Assembly (NCBI RefSeq): GCF_002887735.1
Contig: NZ_PKQP01000001.1
Coordinates: 248,001 to 312,000 of the forward strand
Source: Stenotrophomonas bentonitica
GTDB lineage: Bacteria; Pseudomonadota; Gammaproteobacteria; Xanthomonadales; Xanthomonadaceae
DNA length: 64,000 nucleotides
Direction: 5' to 3'
The translations under genes and the position numbers were made by a program. Shown one piece after another: positions 37,719 to 48,539 of this stretch. The notes under the pieces are model-generated. The model made no database searches and was not told where the DNA came from. It saw nothing but the letters and a program-made list of their open reading frames with translations. Every line of letters starts with the position of its first letter. Within the stretch, counting starts at the first letter, position 1.

Positions 37719-38258
37719 ATGGCTGCGACCCGCATTATCAAGAAGTACCCGAACCGCCGGCTCTACGACACGGAAATCTCCAGCTACATCACCATAGAGG
37801 ATGTGCGCCAGCTGATCCTGGACGGTGAGGACTTCGAGGTGCGTGACGCCAAGAGCGGCGATGACCTGACCCGCTCGGTGCTGCTGCAGATCATCGCCGA
37901 CCAGGAGCAGGACGGCGAACCGATGCTGTCCACCCAGCTGCTCAGCCAGCTGATCCGCTTCTATGGCGACTCGCTGCAGGGCTTCATGGGCAACTATCTG
38001 GAGCGCAGCATGCAGGTCTTCCTGGACCAGCAGCAGCAGTTCCGCCAGCAGATGGGCAATCTGCTCGGCCAGACCCCCTGGGCGATGATGAACCAGCTGA
38101 CCGAGCGCAACATGGAGATGTGGCAGGACTTCCAGCGCAACATGGGCGCCGGCTTCGGCGGCCGCCCGGGTGGCACCGGGACGGGTACCGGCACGGGCAC
38201 GGGTACCGGCAAGAAGCCGGAAACGCCGCCACCGGGCGCAGGCAAGACCCGCCGCTGA
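37719..38258 (+). CDS. phaR: Polyhydroxyalkanoate synthesis repressor PhaR
   Basis: 179 residues. The N-terminal DNA-binding domain is highly typical (RIIKKYPNRRLYDTE, then SYITIEDVRQLI), followed by the PHB-accumulation regulatory domain (SRSVLLQIIADQE type). The C-terminus is rich in Gln/Met and then a Gly-Thr dipeptide repeat before a basic end. It represses phasin and its own genes and is released when PHB granules form. An in-frame ATG at 37704 is an alternative start. Confidence 0.94.
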   Translation: MAATRIIKKYPNRRLYDTEISSYITIEDVRQLILDGEDFEVRDAKSGDDLTRSVLLQIIADQEQDGEPMLSTQLLSQLIRFYGDSLQGFMGNYLERSMQVFLDQQQQFRQQMGNLLGQTPWAMMNQLTERNMEMWQDFQRNMGAGFGGRPGGTGTGTGTGTGTGKKPETPPPGAGKTRR

Positions 38259-38281
38259 GCCCACGCTCGGCGCAATAAAGA

Positions 38282-38311
38282 AAAAGGCGCTGCCCTCGGG
38301 CCGCGCCTTTT
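38282..38311. terminator. Bidirectional terminator after phaR
   Basis: AAAAGGCGC, a 12-base loop and GCGCCTTTT; A-run on one side and T-run on the other, between the convergent phaR and GumN-like genes. Confidence 0.8.
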
Positions 38312-38378
38312 CTCGTTCCAAGGTCCGGCGACGTCATCGACCCGTGCGGTCGGCCCTATCGCCGTCCAGCCGCGCGCA

Positions 38379-39341
38379 TCAGCGCTTGGGCTTGGCGCAG
38401 CCGGTGCAGACGCGCTCCACCTTGTAGCCCTTGGCGCGCAGCTTTTCGACCACACCGTCGTTGCCGAGCAGGTGCAACGTGCCCACCACCACCATCGTGC
38501 CGCCCTGCCCGGCCTGCAGATGCTGCTGCAGCTTGGGCACCCAGGCATCGTTGCGGTCGGTGTTGATGCGCTTGTAAAGCTGCGGGTACTGGCCGCGCAT
38601 TTCGGTGGCCATCGAGGTCCACAGCAGCTTGTCGTCGCCGCGGCGCCAGGCGTCATGCAGCTTGCGCCCCATCTCGTCGCCCTTGCCGGCCTGCTCCAGC
38701 GCTTCGGCCACCATCTGCTGCTGTTCCTTGGCCGACATGCCCGACAGCACCGCGATCTGCGTGTCGATATCCTCCAGCCCGGCAGTCGCCTTGCCCGCGC
38801 TGGCAGCCCGCGTCATGAAATGCCGGTCCAGCCCCAGCGCCGGGTCCAGGCCCATCTTGGTGAACTGGCTCAGGGTGATGGTCAGCCCGACGAACCACGG
38901 TTTCATGCCCTGCAACTGGGCCAGCGGCAGCTTGTTTTCCTGCGCATAGGCCTGCAGCCGGGTCCAGGTGGCCGCATCGAGGTCGCGCTTGAGTTCCGAG
39001 CCATCGGTGCGCATCGCCGCCTGCACCATCTTCTGCGCCAGTTCGGGCGACTCCATGTCCTGCGGCGAGAGTTCGAACACCACCCGCTGCGAGGCGGCGA
39101 AGGCCTGGTCGACATCCGCCGACAGCGGGTAGTCCGTGGGCTGCAGCAGATGGAACGAGCCCAGCAGGTACACGCGGCTGTCGCCTGGGCCGGTGACCTT
39201 CCACAGCAGTGGAACCGGCGGGCTGGCCTTGGCGGCTGCGGGTGCACGCGGCGCGACCGGGCGCGCGTCGGCGCTGACCGTGCCGGCCAACAGGCCCGCA
39301 GCGATCAGCAACGGGGACAACAGACGCGACAACATCGACAT
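38379..39341 (-). CDS. TraB/GumN family protein
   Basis: 320 residues with a signal peptide (LLIAAGLLAGTVSADA). TraB/GumN (Tiki-like) fold: LLGSFHLL near residue 60 and VVGTLHLLG near residue 290 carry the paired GxxH motifs thought to bind metal. A CxxC ends the protein. In Xanthomonas a member is next to the gum genes, but no function is proven. The ATG at 39341 has GGAG upstream. Its start overlaps the neighbouring DUF1684 gene's end region; both follow mutL. Confidence 0.87.
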   Translation of the reverse strand: MSMLSRLLSPLLIAAGLLAGTVSADARPVAPRAPAAAKASPPVPLLWKVTGPGDSRVYLLGSFHLLQPTDYPLSADVDQAFAASQRVVFELSPQDMESPELAQKMVQAAMRTDGSELKRDLDAATWTRLQAYAQENKLPLAQLQGMKPWFVGLTITLSQFTKMGLDPALGLDRHFMTRAASAGKATAGLEDIDTQIAVLSGMSAKEQQQMVAEALEQAGKGDEMGRKLHDAWRRGDDKLLWTSMATEMRGQYPQLYKRINTDRNDAWVPKLQQHLQAGQGGTMVVVGTLHLLGNDGVVEKLRAKGYKVERVCTGCAKPKR

Positions 39342-39343
39342 GG

Positions 39344-40285
39344 TCAAGCCTCTCCTTCGGGGGCGTGGTACGCCTGCTCACCGGCGTCCACGCGCAGGTC
39401 CAGGCGGTTTTCAGGGGGCGTCAGCGGACAGGTGGCAAAGGGCGTGAACGCGCACGGCGGGTTGTAGGCCTGGTTGAAATCGATCACCACGCGGCCCTGG
39501 TCATCCGGCGCAGGCAGATCCAGATAACGGCCGGCCGGATAACTGCCGTGACCACTGGTACGGTCACCAAAGATCACGAACAGCGCGCGGCCCGGCTCGC
39601 CGATGGCTTCCAGCCGCCAGGTGCGGCCGTCGCGCTCGAACTCCAGGGCGCCCGCATTGGGCATGTTCGTGGTCAGGCCGGTGATGTCCACGATCGGCAG
39701 CGTCTGGCCGGCCGGGTGCGGCACGAAGCGCGCCGTGACGCGCCACGACGCGCCGCCCGGCCAGTACGTCAAGCCGGTGAAGTTCGTCCGCGAAGGCGCG
39801 TCGGCCTGCTTGACCCGCAGCGCGAACCGCTCGCCGCGATGGATCAGGCTGAGTCGGCCCTTGCCGTCGTCGAAGGCGATGACGGTCGGGGTCGGATCGC
39901 GATCGCTGAAGAAGCGGATGCGGCCGGTGACCGGCTTGCCATCCACCTGCATCGCCACCCCACGCTCGGGCGTGAACCAGACGGCGTCACCTTCGCGCGC
40001 GACCATGCCCAGCTTGTCCGGGCCGACCGCCAGGCGGATGCCGCTGCCCGGGCCGCGACCGATGTAATGCGCTTTGTATTCCAGCCAATGCAGGCCGACC
40101 AGGCTGGTCCAGCCGTCGGCGGCATGCAGTTCCTCGTAGCGCTGTTGGCGCCACTGCTGCTGTTCGGCCTCGAAGGCTGGATCGATCGCCACCTTCGCAG
40201 GGGCATCCACCGCTTTCTCGCCACACCCCGCCACGCTCACTGCCAGCAGCAATACCGCCGCCCACACTCCCCAGTGCTTGTTCAT
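39344..40285 (-). CDS. DUF1684 lipoprotein
   Basis: 313 residues. Lipobox VSVAGC at residues 16-21, so probably a lipid-anchored envelope protein. The DUF1684 core shows LVGLHWLEYKAHYIG near residue 62 and, near the C-terminus, DFNQAYNPPCAFTPFATCPL, the conserved metal-like Cys/Asn patch. Function unknown. The ATG at 40285 has GAGAGGA upstream. Ten bases after mutL and 2 bases before the GumN-like gene. Confidence 0.88.
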   Translation of the reverse strand: MNKHWGVWAAVLLLAVSVAGCGEKAVDAPAKVAIDPAFEAEQQQWRQQRYEELHAADGWTSLVGLHWLEYKAHYIGRGPGSGIRLAVGPDKLGMVAREGDAVWFTPERGVAMQVDGKPVTGRIRFFSDRDPTPTVIAFDDGKGRLSLIHRGERFALRVKQADAPSRTNFTGLTYWPGGASWRVTARFVPHPAGQTLPIVDITGLTTNMPNAGALEFERDGRTWRLEAIGEPGRALFVIFGDRTSGHGSYPAGRYLDLPAPDDQGRVVIDFNQAYNPPCAFTPFATCPLTPPENRLDLRVDAGEQAYHAPEGEA

Positions 40286-40295
40286 GACCGTCCTC

Positions 40296-42179
40296 TCAAC
40301 GTCCGCGCAGGAACCAGCGGTCGATTTCCGCCAGCGAAAAACGGGCCCAGGTCGGCCGGCCGTGATTGCACTGACCCGAGCGTTCGGTGATTTCCATGTC
40401 GCGCAGCAGGCCGTTCATTTCCGGCACGGTCAGGCGCCGGTTCGCGCGCACCGCGCCATGGCAGGCCATGGTCGACAGCAGTTCGTCGCGGGCGCTGGCG
40501 ATGCGACGGCTCTGGCCATGCTCGCGCAGGTCGGTCAGCACATCGCGCAGCAGCGCCTCCGGCTCGGCATTGGCCAGCAGGGCGGGAATGCTGCGCACGT
40601 GCAGCGAGCCGGGGCCGGCGCGGGTGATTTCAAAGCCCAGCGAGGTCAAGGTCTCCGCTTCGCGTTCGGCGGTGTCGGCGTCGCGCTCGCCGACCGCCAG
40701 GGTGATCGGCACCAGCAGCGGCTGCGCATGCAGGCCCATGCCGTCGTGTGCGGTTTTCAGGCGCTCATAGCCGATGCGTTCGTGCGCGGCATGCATGTCC
40801 ACCACGATCAGGCCTTCGGCATTCTCGGCGAGAATGTAGATGCCATGCAGCTGCGCGATCGCATAGCCCAGCGGGGGTACGCCACTGTCGGCCGCCGTGA
40901 CCGGCAAACCACTTTCGGTTGGCATCGGCGGCAGGCTGCCGCCGGCGGCGGTGCCACCGGGCGCGCCATACAGCGCCGCATAGGCGGAAGGGGCATCGGC
41001 CACGCGCAGGCCCAGTGGCGATTGCTGCGGGCGCCAGTCGCCGCCCATGCCACCCCCACCGCCACCACCGGCTGCACTGCCGGCGAGTGCATAGCCCCCA
41101 TTGCCTGACGAAGGCAGACCGTAGGCCGGCGCCGCGGTCGCGGCACTCTCCGTGGCGTGCACCTGCGTGCCGGCAGCGGTCATGCCGGCGCGCGTTTCCG
41201 CCAGCGCTTCCTTGAGCGTGCGGTACACAAAATCGTGGATCAGGCGCGAATCGCGGAAGCGCACTTCATGCTTGGCCGGATGCACGTTGACGTCGACACG
41301 GGTCGGGTCCAGCTCCAGGAACAGCACATACGCCGGCTGGCGACCATGGAACAGCACGTCGCCGTAGGCCATCTTCACCGCGTGGGCGACGCTGCGGTCA
41401 CGCACCGAGCGGCCGTTGACGTACAGGTACTGCTGATCGGTGCTGGCCCGCGAGTAATGGGGCTGCGCGATCCAGCCGTGCAGGCGCAGGCCAGCACCGC
41501 TGTGGTCCACGCGCAGCGCCTGGTTGGCGAAGTCTTCGCCGAGTGTTTCGCCCAGGCGCGCGTCCGAGTACAGATCGCCGGGCTTGTAGCGGCGCGAAGG
41601 TTTGCCGTTGTGCGACACGCGCAGCTCGACATCCGGCCGCGCCAGCGCGAGCGAGCGCAGCCACTCTTCGATATGGCCCAGCTCGGTGCGCTCGGCGCGC
41701 AGGAACTTGCGGCGGGCCGGCACGTTGTAGAACAGCTCGCGCACTTCCACGGTAGTGCCCGGCGCATGCGCGCGCGGGGTCACCTCGCCAAGCCGGCCGC
41801 CTTCGATCTGCAACGCCGAGCCGTGTTCGTCGATGGCACGGCGCGAGCTCAGGGTGAAGCGGCTGACCGAGGCGATCGACGGCAACGCTTCGCCGCGGAA
41901 GCCGAGCGTGGCCACCGACTCCAGATCATCCAGGCTGGCGATCTTGCTGGTCGCATGGCGCGACACGGCCAGCGGCAGCTCTTCCGGTGCAATGCCACCG
42001 CCGTCATCGCGGATGCGGATCAGCCGCACGCCGCCCTCTTCCAGGTCGATATCAACCCGCGTGGCGCCGGCGTCCAGCGCGTTCTCGACCAGTTCCTTGA
42101 CCACGGACGCGGGCCGCTCGACCACTTCGCCAGCGGCGATCTGGTTGATCAGGATCTCGGGAAGCTGGCGGATGCTCAT
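40296..42179 (-). CDS. mutL: DNA mismatch repair protein MutL
   Basis: 627 residues. N-terminal GHKL ATPase ([11 protein letters not shown] near residue 32, IRDDGGGI near residue 55, [13 protein letters not shown]). The C-terminal domain has [12 protein letters not shown], which fits the D-x-HA-x2-E-x4-E endonuclease pattern apart from Gln changed to Met. A Gly/Ala-rich linker lies between. The ATG at 42179 has GGAGGTGC upstream. Conserved order with the amidase, tsaE and nnrD. Confidence 0.95.
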   Translation of the reverse strand: MSIRQLPEILINQIAAGEVVERPASVVKELVENALDAGATRVDIDLEEGGVRLIRIRDDGGGIAPEELPLAVSRHATSKIASLDDLESVATLGFRGEALPSIASVSRFTLSSRRAIDEHGSALQIEGGRLGEVTPRAHAPGTTVEVRELFYNVPARRKFLRAERTELGHIEEWLRSLALARPDVELRVSHNGKPSRRYKPGDLYSDARLGETLGEDFANQALRVDHSGAGLRLHGWIAQPHYSRASTDQQYLYVNGRSVRDRSVAHAVKMAYGDVLFHGRQPAYVLFLELDPTRVDVNVHPAKHEVRFRDSRLIHDFVYRTLKEALAETRAGMTAAGTQVHATESAATAAPAYGLPSSGNGGYALAGSAAGGGGGGGMGGDWRPQQSPLGLRVADAPSAYAALYGAPGGTAAGGSLPPMPTESGLPVTAADSGVPPLGYAIAQLHGIYILAENAEGLIVVDMHAAHERIGYERLKTAHDGMGLHAQPLLVPITLAVGERDADTAEREAETLTSLGFEITRAGPGSLHVRSIPALLANAEPEALLRDVLTDLREHGQSRRIASARDELLSTMACHGAVRANRRLTVPEMNGLLRDMEITERSGQCNHGRPTWARFSLAEIDRWFLRGR

Positions 42180-42268
42180 GCGCACCTCCAGCTGACGGAG
42201 GTGAGAGGCGCAGCGGCGAGGGGGATTCGGGAAACAGACGTCATCCCGTGATGATAGCGTGCGCCGGG

Positions 42269-42310
42269 CGGTACCGTGGCGGGCTTACTTGCTGCCGCCC
42301 GCCACGGTAC
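42269..42310 (-). other. Perfect 15-bp inverted repeat at the amidase stop codon
   Basis: GGTACCGTGGCGGGC and GCCCGCCACGGTACC with a 12-base loop that contains the TAA stop of the amidase gene. No T-run follows, so it is not a standard terminator. Confidence 0.7.
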
Positions 42311-43901
42311 CGGCGGCGTCGATCTCGGCCTGGGCGCGCGCAGCGTACAGGGTGCCCGGCGGCGGCTGGCGGCTGAAGAAGGTATGCACGCCATCGAGCA
42401 CGGCCCCGGCGATCTGGCGCTGGTAGGCCGGATCGATCAGGCGGCGCTCTTCATCCGGGTTGGAGATGAACGCGGTTTCGACCAGCATCGCCGGCATGTC
42501 CGAGGTGCGCAGCACCGCGAAGTTAGCCCGTTCGATGTTGGGCTTGTGGTTCTTGCCGATCCGCTTCAGGCCGCCCAGCACATGCCCGGCGGCGTCTTCG
42601 GAGGCCTTCATGTAACCGCTCTGGGCCAGATCCAGCAGCACGTTGGCCAGGGTGCCTTCGGTCTGCTGCAGGCGCACGCCACCGACCAGATCGGCGGCGT
42701 TTTCCTTGTCGGCCAGCCAGCGCGCACGCTGCGAGGACGCGCCCTTGGTCGAGAGCACGTAGACCGACGAACCGGTGGCCGCGCGGTTCTCGGCGGCATC
42801 GGCGTGGATCGAGATGAACATGTCGGCCTTGGCGGCGCGCGCCTTCTGCGCGCGCATCGGCAGCGGGATGAACACGTCGCTGTCGCGGGTCAGATAAGCC
42901 TTCAGGCCGGGCGTTGCGTTGACCTGGCGGGCCAGTTCACGCGCCACTGCCAGGGTGATGTCTTTTTCGCGCTTGCCGGTCGGGCCGACCGCGCCGGGAT
43001 CCTGGCCGCCGTGGCCCGGGTCGATCGCGATCACCAGCGGGCGCATGCCGGCACGCATCTTCACCCGCGAGGCGTCGCTGGGCATCGCTGGACGCGGGTT
43101 CTCCTGCGGCGTCACCGGGGTGGGCGTCGGCGCCGGGGTGGGCACCGGCGCACTGGCGACCACGGCCGTGGTCGACTGACCGGCGAGGATGGCGGCCGGT
43201 GAAGCGCTGTTGCTGGCGGCATTGGCGGTGCCGGCAGCGGCCACGTTGACGGTGGTGGCGGTGGTCGCCGCCGGGCCCGGCGCCGGTGCCGAGGTGGCGA
43301 CGGTGGCGCTGGCCTGCTGGCGCACCGAGGCGGTCAGCAAGGCGGTGGCGCGCGCGGCATCGCTGCGCGCCTGTGCGGATTGGGCAGCGGCCTGCGCGGG
43401 CGTCGGAGTGGCTGCGGCCGGCGTGGAAGCCGGTGGCGCAGGCGTCGGCGAAGACGCAGCAGCAGGTGTCGGTGTCGGCGCGCTGGCCACGCGGGTGGAC
43501 GTTGGCGCATCGCCCGGCCACTCGATCACCAGCCGCGATTGATCCCCCTGCTTGATCATCTGCGGGCGGAACGGCGCGACCGATTCGGCCAGGTCGAACA
43601 CCACGCGGAACGTGCCCGGCACCGGCTGCCCGGTTCGGACCGCCGTGACCACACCCTTGGGCGCCGGCAGTTTGAGGTTGCGGATCGCGCTCGAGTCCGG
43701 GAAATCGACCACCAGGCGGTTCGGACCGGCCAGGGACAGGGTCTTGTAACCCCCGCTGCCGGCCAGCGAAATCTCCGCACGGGTACCGGTCGCACCGGTC
43801 TCCACGGCCACCTGGCGGACTTCGCCCGCCCACGACAGCGCGCTCGCCAGACAGAGTCCGACGGCAGTGCAGATGGCGGTGAGTGATTTCCCCATTGGCA
43901 T
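42285..43901 (-). CDS. amiC: N-acetylmuramoyl-L-alanine amidase (AMIN + Amidase_3)
   Basis: About 538 residues: signal peptide, an AMIN domain (about 25-125; targets the septum), an Ala/Pro/Thr linker (about 135-285), then a zinc amidase domain with IAIDPGHGGQDPG near residue 290, ISIHAD near residue 360 and LVETAFISN. It cleaves peptide stems during daughter-cell separation. AmiB or AmiC type is not decided. The start is uncertain: ATG at 43901 is chosen for the signal peptide, but an in-frame GTG at 43919 exists. Confidence 0.92.
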   Translation of the reverse strand: MPMGKSLTAICTAVGLCLASALSWAGEVRQVAVETGATGTRAEISLAGSGGYKTLSLAGPNRLVVDFPDSSAIRNLKLPAPKGVVTAVRTGQPVPGTFRVVFDLAESVAPFRPQMIKQGDQSRLVIEWPGDAPTSTRVASAPTPTPAAASSPTPAPPASTPAAATPTPAQAAAQSAQARSDAARATALLTASVRQQASATVATSAPAPGPAATTATTVNVAAAGTANAASNSASPAAILAGQSTTAVVASAPVPTPAPTPTPVTPQENPRPAMPSDASRVKMRAGMRPLVIAIDPGHGGQDPGAVGPTGKREKDITLAVARELARQVNATPGLKAYLTRDSDVFIPLPMRAQKARAAKADMFISIHADAAENRAATGSSVYVLSTKGASSQRARWLADKENAADLVGGVRLQQTEGTLANVLLDLAQSGYMKASEDAAGHVLGGLKRIGKNHKPNIERANFAVLRTSDMPAMLVETAFISNPDEERRLIDPAYQRQIAGAVLDGVHTFFSRQPPPGTLYAARAQAEIDAAGTVAGGSK

Positions 43902-43983
43902 GGGTCTGGATTCAATCACCGCGCTGAATGAAATGCAACTCCTTTTCCCTTAATAATCCGTAACCTGCCGGTGGTTCCTAGTG

Positions 43984-44466
43984 TCAGCCGACAGAAAGGG
44001 CCTGCAAGTCACCCCCTTGGGGGAGCCGTTCGAGCCATTCGCGACCGGCAGGACTGGTCGCCGTGAGCCGGGCGCGCCGCCCCTGGCCATGGATCTCCAG
44101 TGCGACGTCCAGATCGGTCGGCGGCAGCGCACCGGCGCCGCGCTCGGGCCATTCGACCAGCCACAGCGAGGCGCTGCCCTCGTCCAGCCCCAGGAAATCC
44201 AGCTCCTGCGCATTGCCGATCCGGTACAGGTCCAGATGCCAGGCTTCGTGCCCGTCGGCCAGCGGGTAGCGTTCCACCAGGGTGTAGGTCGGGCTGCGGA
44301 TCGCGCCCTGCACGCCCAGCGCGCGCAGCAGGGCGCGGGCCAGGGTCGACTTGCCAGCCCCCAGGTCGCCCTGCAGCTGCATCACCGCCTGCGGCGGACG
44401 GGTCGCGGCCAGCCATTGCCCGAGCAGGTCGGTGTCCTGGGTCTGCGCGAGGAAAAACTCGATCAT
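43984..44466 (-). CDS. tsaE: tRNA threonylcarbamoyladenosine synthesis ATPase TsaE
   Basis: 160 residues. P-loop GDLGAGKST near residue 35; SPTYTLVERYP switch region; LVEWPERG near residue 106. It acts with TsaB and TsaD for t6A at position 37. Start overlaps the nnrD stop region; conserved order with the amidase and mutL. Confidence 0.95.
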   Translation of the reverse strand: MIEFFLAQTQDTDLLGQWLAATRPPQAVMQLQGDLGAGKSTLARALLRALGVQGAIRSPTYTLVERYPLADGHEAWHLDLYRIGNAQELDFLGLDEGSASLWLVEWPERGAGALPPTDLDVALEIHGQGRRARLTATSPAGREWLERLPQGGDLQALSVG

Positions 44467-44468
44467 GT

Positions 44469-45947
<1,479 letters not shown>

Positions 45948-45953
45948 GCCGGG

Positions 45954-45959
45954 ATTCTA
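45954..45959 (-). promoter_or_regulatory. Candidate -10 element for leaderless nnrD
   Basis: Minus strand TAGAAT followed by CCCGGC and the nnrD ATG, placing the expected start of transcription at the initiation codon. No clear -35. Confidence 0.4.
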
Positions 45960-46019
45960 TACTTGTCGCCCAGGCGCAGCCTTGCCGCGCCCTTCCCAGG
46001 CTCCGTTTCCGCCCAGGCC

Positions 46020-47108
46020 ATGTCCGCCGTCCCCCTCCCCGCCCCCGTCCACCTGGCCCGCGCCGCCGACCGCATCCGTGCGATCGCGCGCGTGCATGGC
46101 TTCCAGCGCTGCGGCGTGTCCGGGATCGATCTGCGCGAGGACGAAGCCCACCTGGCCGACTGGCTGGGCAAGGGCCTGTACGGCACGATGGAGTGGATGG
46201 CGCGGCACGGCACCCTTCGCGCGCGGCCGGATGAACTGCTGCCGGGCACGGTGCGGGTGATCTCGGTCGGTATGGATTACGGCCACAAGGATGACGCCGA
46301 AGCCTGGAACACCCTGCATGATGGCGACCGCGCCTACGTGGCGCGCTACGCCTTGGGCCGCGATTACCACAAGCTGATGCGCAACCGGCTGCAGAAGTTC
46401 GCCGACAGCATCGCCGCGGAAATCGGTCCCTTCGGTTACCGCGTGTTCGTCGATTCGGCCCCGGTGCTGGAGCGCGCCCTCGCGCGCAATGCCGGGCTGG
46501 GCTGGATCGGCAAGCACACCTGCCTGATCGACAAGCAGGGCGGTTCGTGGTTCTTCATCGGTGAGATCTACATCGACCTGCCGCTGCCGGTGGATACACC
46601 CGCGAGCGCGCACTGCGGCACCTGCACGCGCTGCATCGATGTCTGCCCGACCCAGGCGATCATCGCCCCGCACCGCCTGGATGCACGTCGCTGCATTTCC
46701 TATCTCACCATCGAACATGACGGCGCGATTCCCGAGGAGATGCGCACCGCAATGGGCAACCGCATCTACGGCTGCGACGACTGCCAGCTGGTCTGCCCCT
46801 GGAACAAGTTCGCCAAGCGCACCGACGAGCCGGATTTCCGCGCGCGCAATGACCTGGACACCGCCTCGCTCGCCCAGCTGTTCGCCTGGGAAGAAGACGA
46901 GTTCCTGCGCCGCACCGAAGGCAGCCCGATCCGCCGCAGCGGGCATGAACGCTGGCTGCGCAACATCGCCGTGGCGCTGGGCAATGCGCCGACCCATGCC
47001 GAGACCCTGGCCGCGCTGCAGGCACGGCGCGAGCACCCTTCGGCGATCGTGCGCGAGCATGTGGCCTGGGCCCTGCAACAGCACGCCACGCGCGCCACCG
47101 CGGGATGA
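46020..47108 (+). CDS. queG: Epoxyqueuosine reductase QueG
   Basis: 362 residues. Cobalamin and Fe-S enzyme making the last step to queuosine in tRNA. Two 4Fe-4S motifs: CGTCTRCIDVCP near residue 200 and CDDCQLVCPW near residue 252. Divergent from nnrD as in many gammaproteobacteria. The ATG at 46020 gives the usual length; the long open frame upstream is antisense to nnrD. Confidence 0.95.
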   Translation: MSAVPLPAPVHLARAADRIRAIARVHGFQRCGVSGIDLREDEAHLADWLGKGLYGTMEWMARHGTLRARPDELLPGTVRVISVGMDYGHKDDAEAWNTLHDGDRAYVARYALGRDYHKLMRNRLQKFADSIAAEIGPFGYRVFVDSAPVLERALARNAGLGWIGKHTCLIDKQGGSWFFIGEIYIDLPLPVDTPASAHCGTCTRCIDVCPTQAIIAPHRLDARRCISYLTIEHDGAIPEEMRTAMGNRIYGCDDCQLVCPWNKFAKRTDEPDFRARNDLDTASLAQLFAWEEDEFLRRTEGSPIRRSGHERWLRNIAVALGNAPTHAETLAALQARREHPSAIVREHVAWALQQHATRATAG

Positions 47109-47168
47109 AGCATCGCCGCCGACGTGCGACCATGGCCCCCCGTTCGTACCGTTTGGCCTGATGCCCCC

Positions 47169-48509
47169 ATGGACCGCAGCGCGCAGATTCTCACGCCCAG
47201 CCAGCTCAACATCCTGGCCCGCGACCTGCTGGAAGGCGCGTTCCCGCTGATCTGGGTGGAAGCCGAACTGGGCAGCGTTACCCGCCCGGCCTCAGGCCAT
47301 ATGTATTTCACGCTGAAGGACGCGCGCTCGCAGATCCGCGCGGCGTTGTTCAAGCCCAAGAGCCAGTGGCTGAAGTTCGTGCCGCGCGAAGGCATGCGCG
47401 TGCTCGCGCGGGGCCGGTTGACCCTGTACGAAGCCCGCGGCGAGTACCAGATGGTGCTCGACCACATGGAAGAAGCCGGCGAAGGCGCCCTGCGCCGCGC
47501 CTTCGAGCAGCTCAAGGCGCGGCTGGAGGCCGAGGGCCTGTTCGCGCCCGAGCGCAAGCGGCCGATGCCGGCCCATCTGCGCCGCCTGGCGGTGATCACC
47601 TCGCCCACCGGCGCGGCGGTGCGCGACGTGCTGAGCGTGCTGGAACGGCGCTTCCCGATGCTGGAAGTGGATCTATTGCCCAGCCTGGTGCAGGGCGACA
47701 GCGCCGCCGCGCAGTTGACCTCGTTGCTGCGTTCAGCCGATGCCAGCGGCCGTTACGATGTGATCCTGCTGACCCGCGGCGGCGGCTCGATGGAGGATCT
47801 GTGGGCCTTCAACGACGAGCAGCTGACCCGCGCGATTGCCGCCAGCCAGACACCGGTGGTCTCTGCGGTGGGTCACGAAACCGACTTCAGCCTCGCCGAT
47901 TTCGCCGCCGACCTGCGCGCGCCCACGCCCTCGGTCGCGGCCGAACTGCTGGTACCCGACCAGCGCGACCTGCTGCTGCGCGTGCGCCGCCTGGATGCGC
48001 GCCTGGCACAGCTGCAGCGGCACAGCCTCGGGCAAGCGATGCAGCGGGCCGATCGCGCCCTGCTGCGCCTCAACGCACAGAGCCCGCAATCGCGCCTGCA
48101 GCTGTTGCAGCGCCGCCAGCAGGATGTCGCGCGTCGCCTGCACGCAGCGTGGACGACACAGCATCAGGGCCGCCTGGCCCATCTGCGCCACGCCGCGACT
48201 GTACTGCGCAGCGGTCACCCGCAGCGCCGGCTGGATGCCCTGCGTGAGCGCCTGCAACGGCTGCTGCCACGTGCAGACAGTGCAATCGGCCGCCAGCTGC
48301 AGCGCGACAATCTGCGCCTGCGCGCGCTCGCCCGTTCGATGGAAGCAGTCAGCCCGCTGGCCACCGTCGCGCGCGGTTACGCCATCCTGACCCGCGAGGA
48401 CGATGGCAGCCTGGTGCGTTCGCCGCTACAGGTGCGCCCCGGCGATACGCTCCAGGCACGCGTGCAGGACGGCGTGATCGACGTAACGGTCAACGAACCG
48501 GCGCGCTGA
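47169..48509 (+). CDS. xseA: Exodeoxyribonuclease VII large subunit
   Basis: 446 residues. N-terminal OB-fold (residues 5-100), catalytic domain with [13 protein letters not shown] near residue 145, [15 protein letters not shown] near residue 204 and [12 protein letters not shown], then a long coiled coil and a short end. Degrades single-stranded DNA with XseB, which is not here. The stop codon lies in a GC-rich hairpin. Confidence 0.96.
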   Translation: MDRSAQILTPSQLNILARDLLEGAFPLIWVEAELGSVTRPASGHMYFTLKDARSQIRAALFKPKSQWLKFVPREGMRVLARGRLTLYEARGEYQMVLDHMEEAGEGALRRAFEQLKARLEAEGLFAPERKRPMPAHLRRLAVITSPTGAAVRDVLSVLERRFPMLEVDLLPSLVQGDSAAAQLTSLLRSADASGRYDVILLTRGGGSMEDLWAFNDEQLTRAIAASQTPVVSAVGHETDFSLADFAADLRAPTPSVAAELLVPDQRDLLLRVRRLDARLAQLQRHSLGQAMQRADRALLRLNAQSPQSRLQLLQRRQQDVARRLHAAWTTQHQGRLAHLRHAATVLRSGHPQRRLDALRERLQRLLPRADSAIGRQLQRDNLRLRALARSMEAVSPLATVARGYAILTREDDGSLVRSPLQVRPGDTLQARVQDGVIDVTVNEPAR

Positions 48510-48520
48510 CCCAGCGCGCC
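48500..48520 (+). other. Hairpin straddling the xseA stop codon
   Basis: GGCGCGCT and AGCGCGCC, loop GACCC; the TGA (48507-48509) lies at the apex. No T-run. Confidence 0.55.
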
Positions 48521-48539
48521 CACGCCACGCCGTTCGCCT

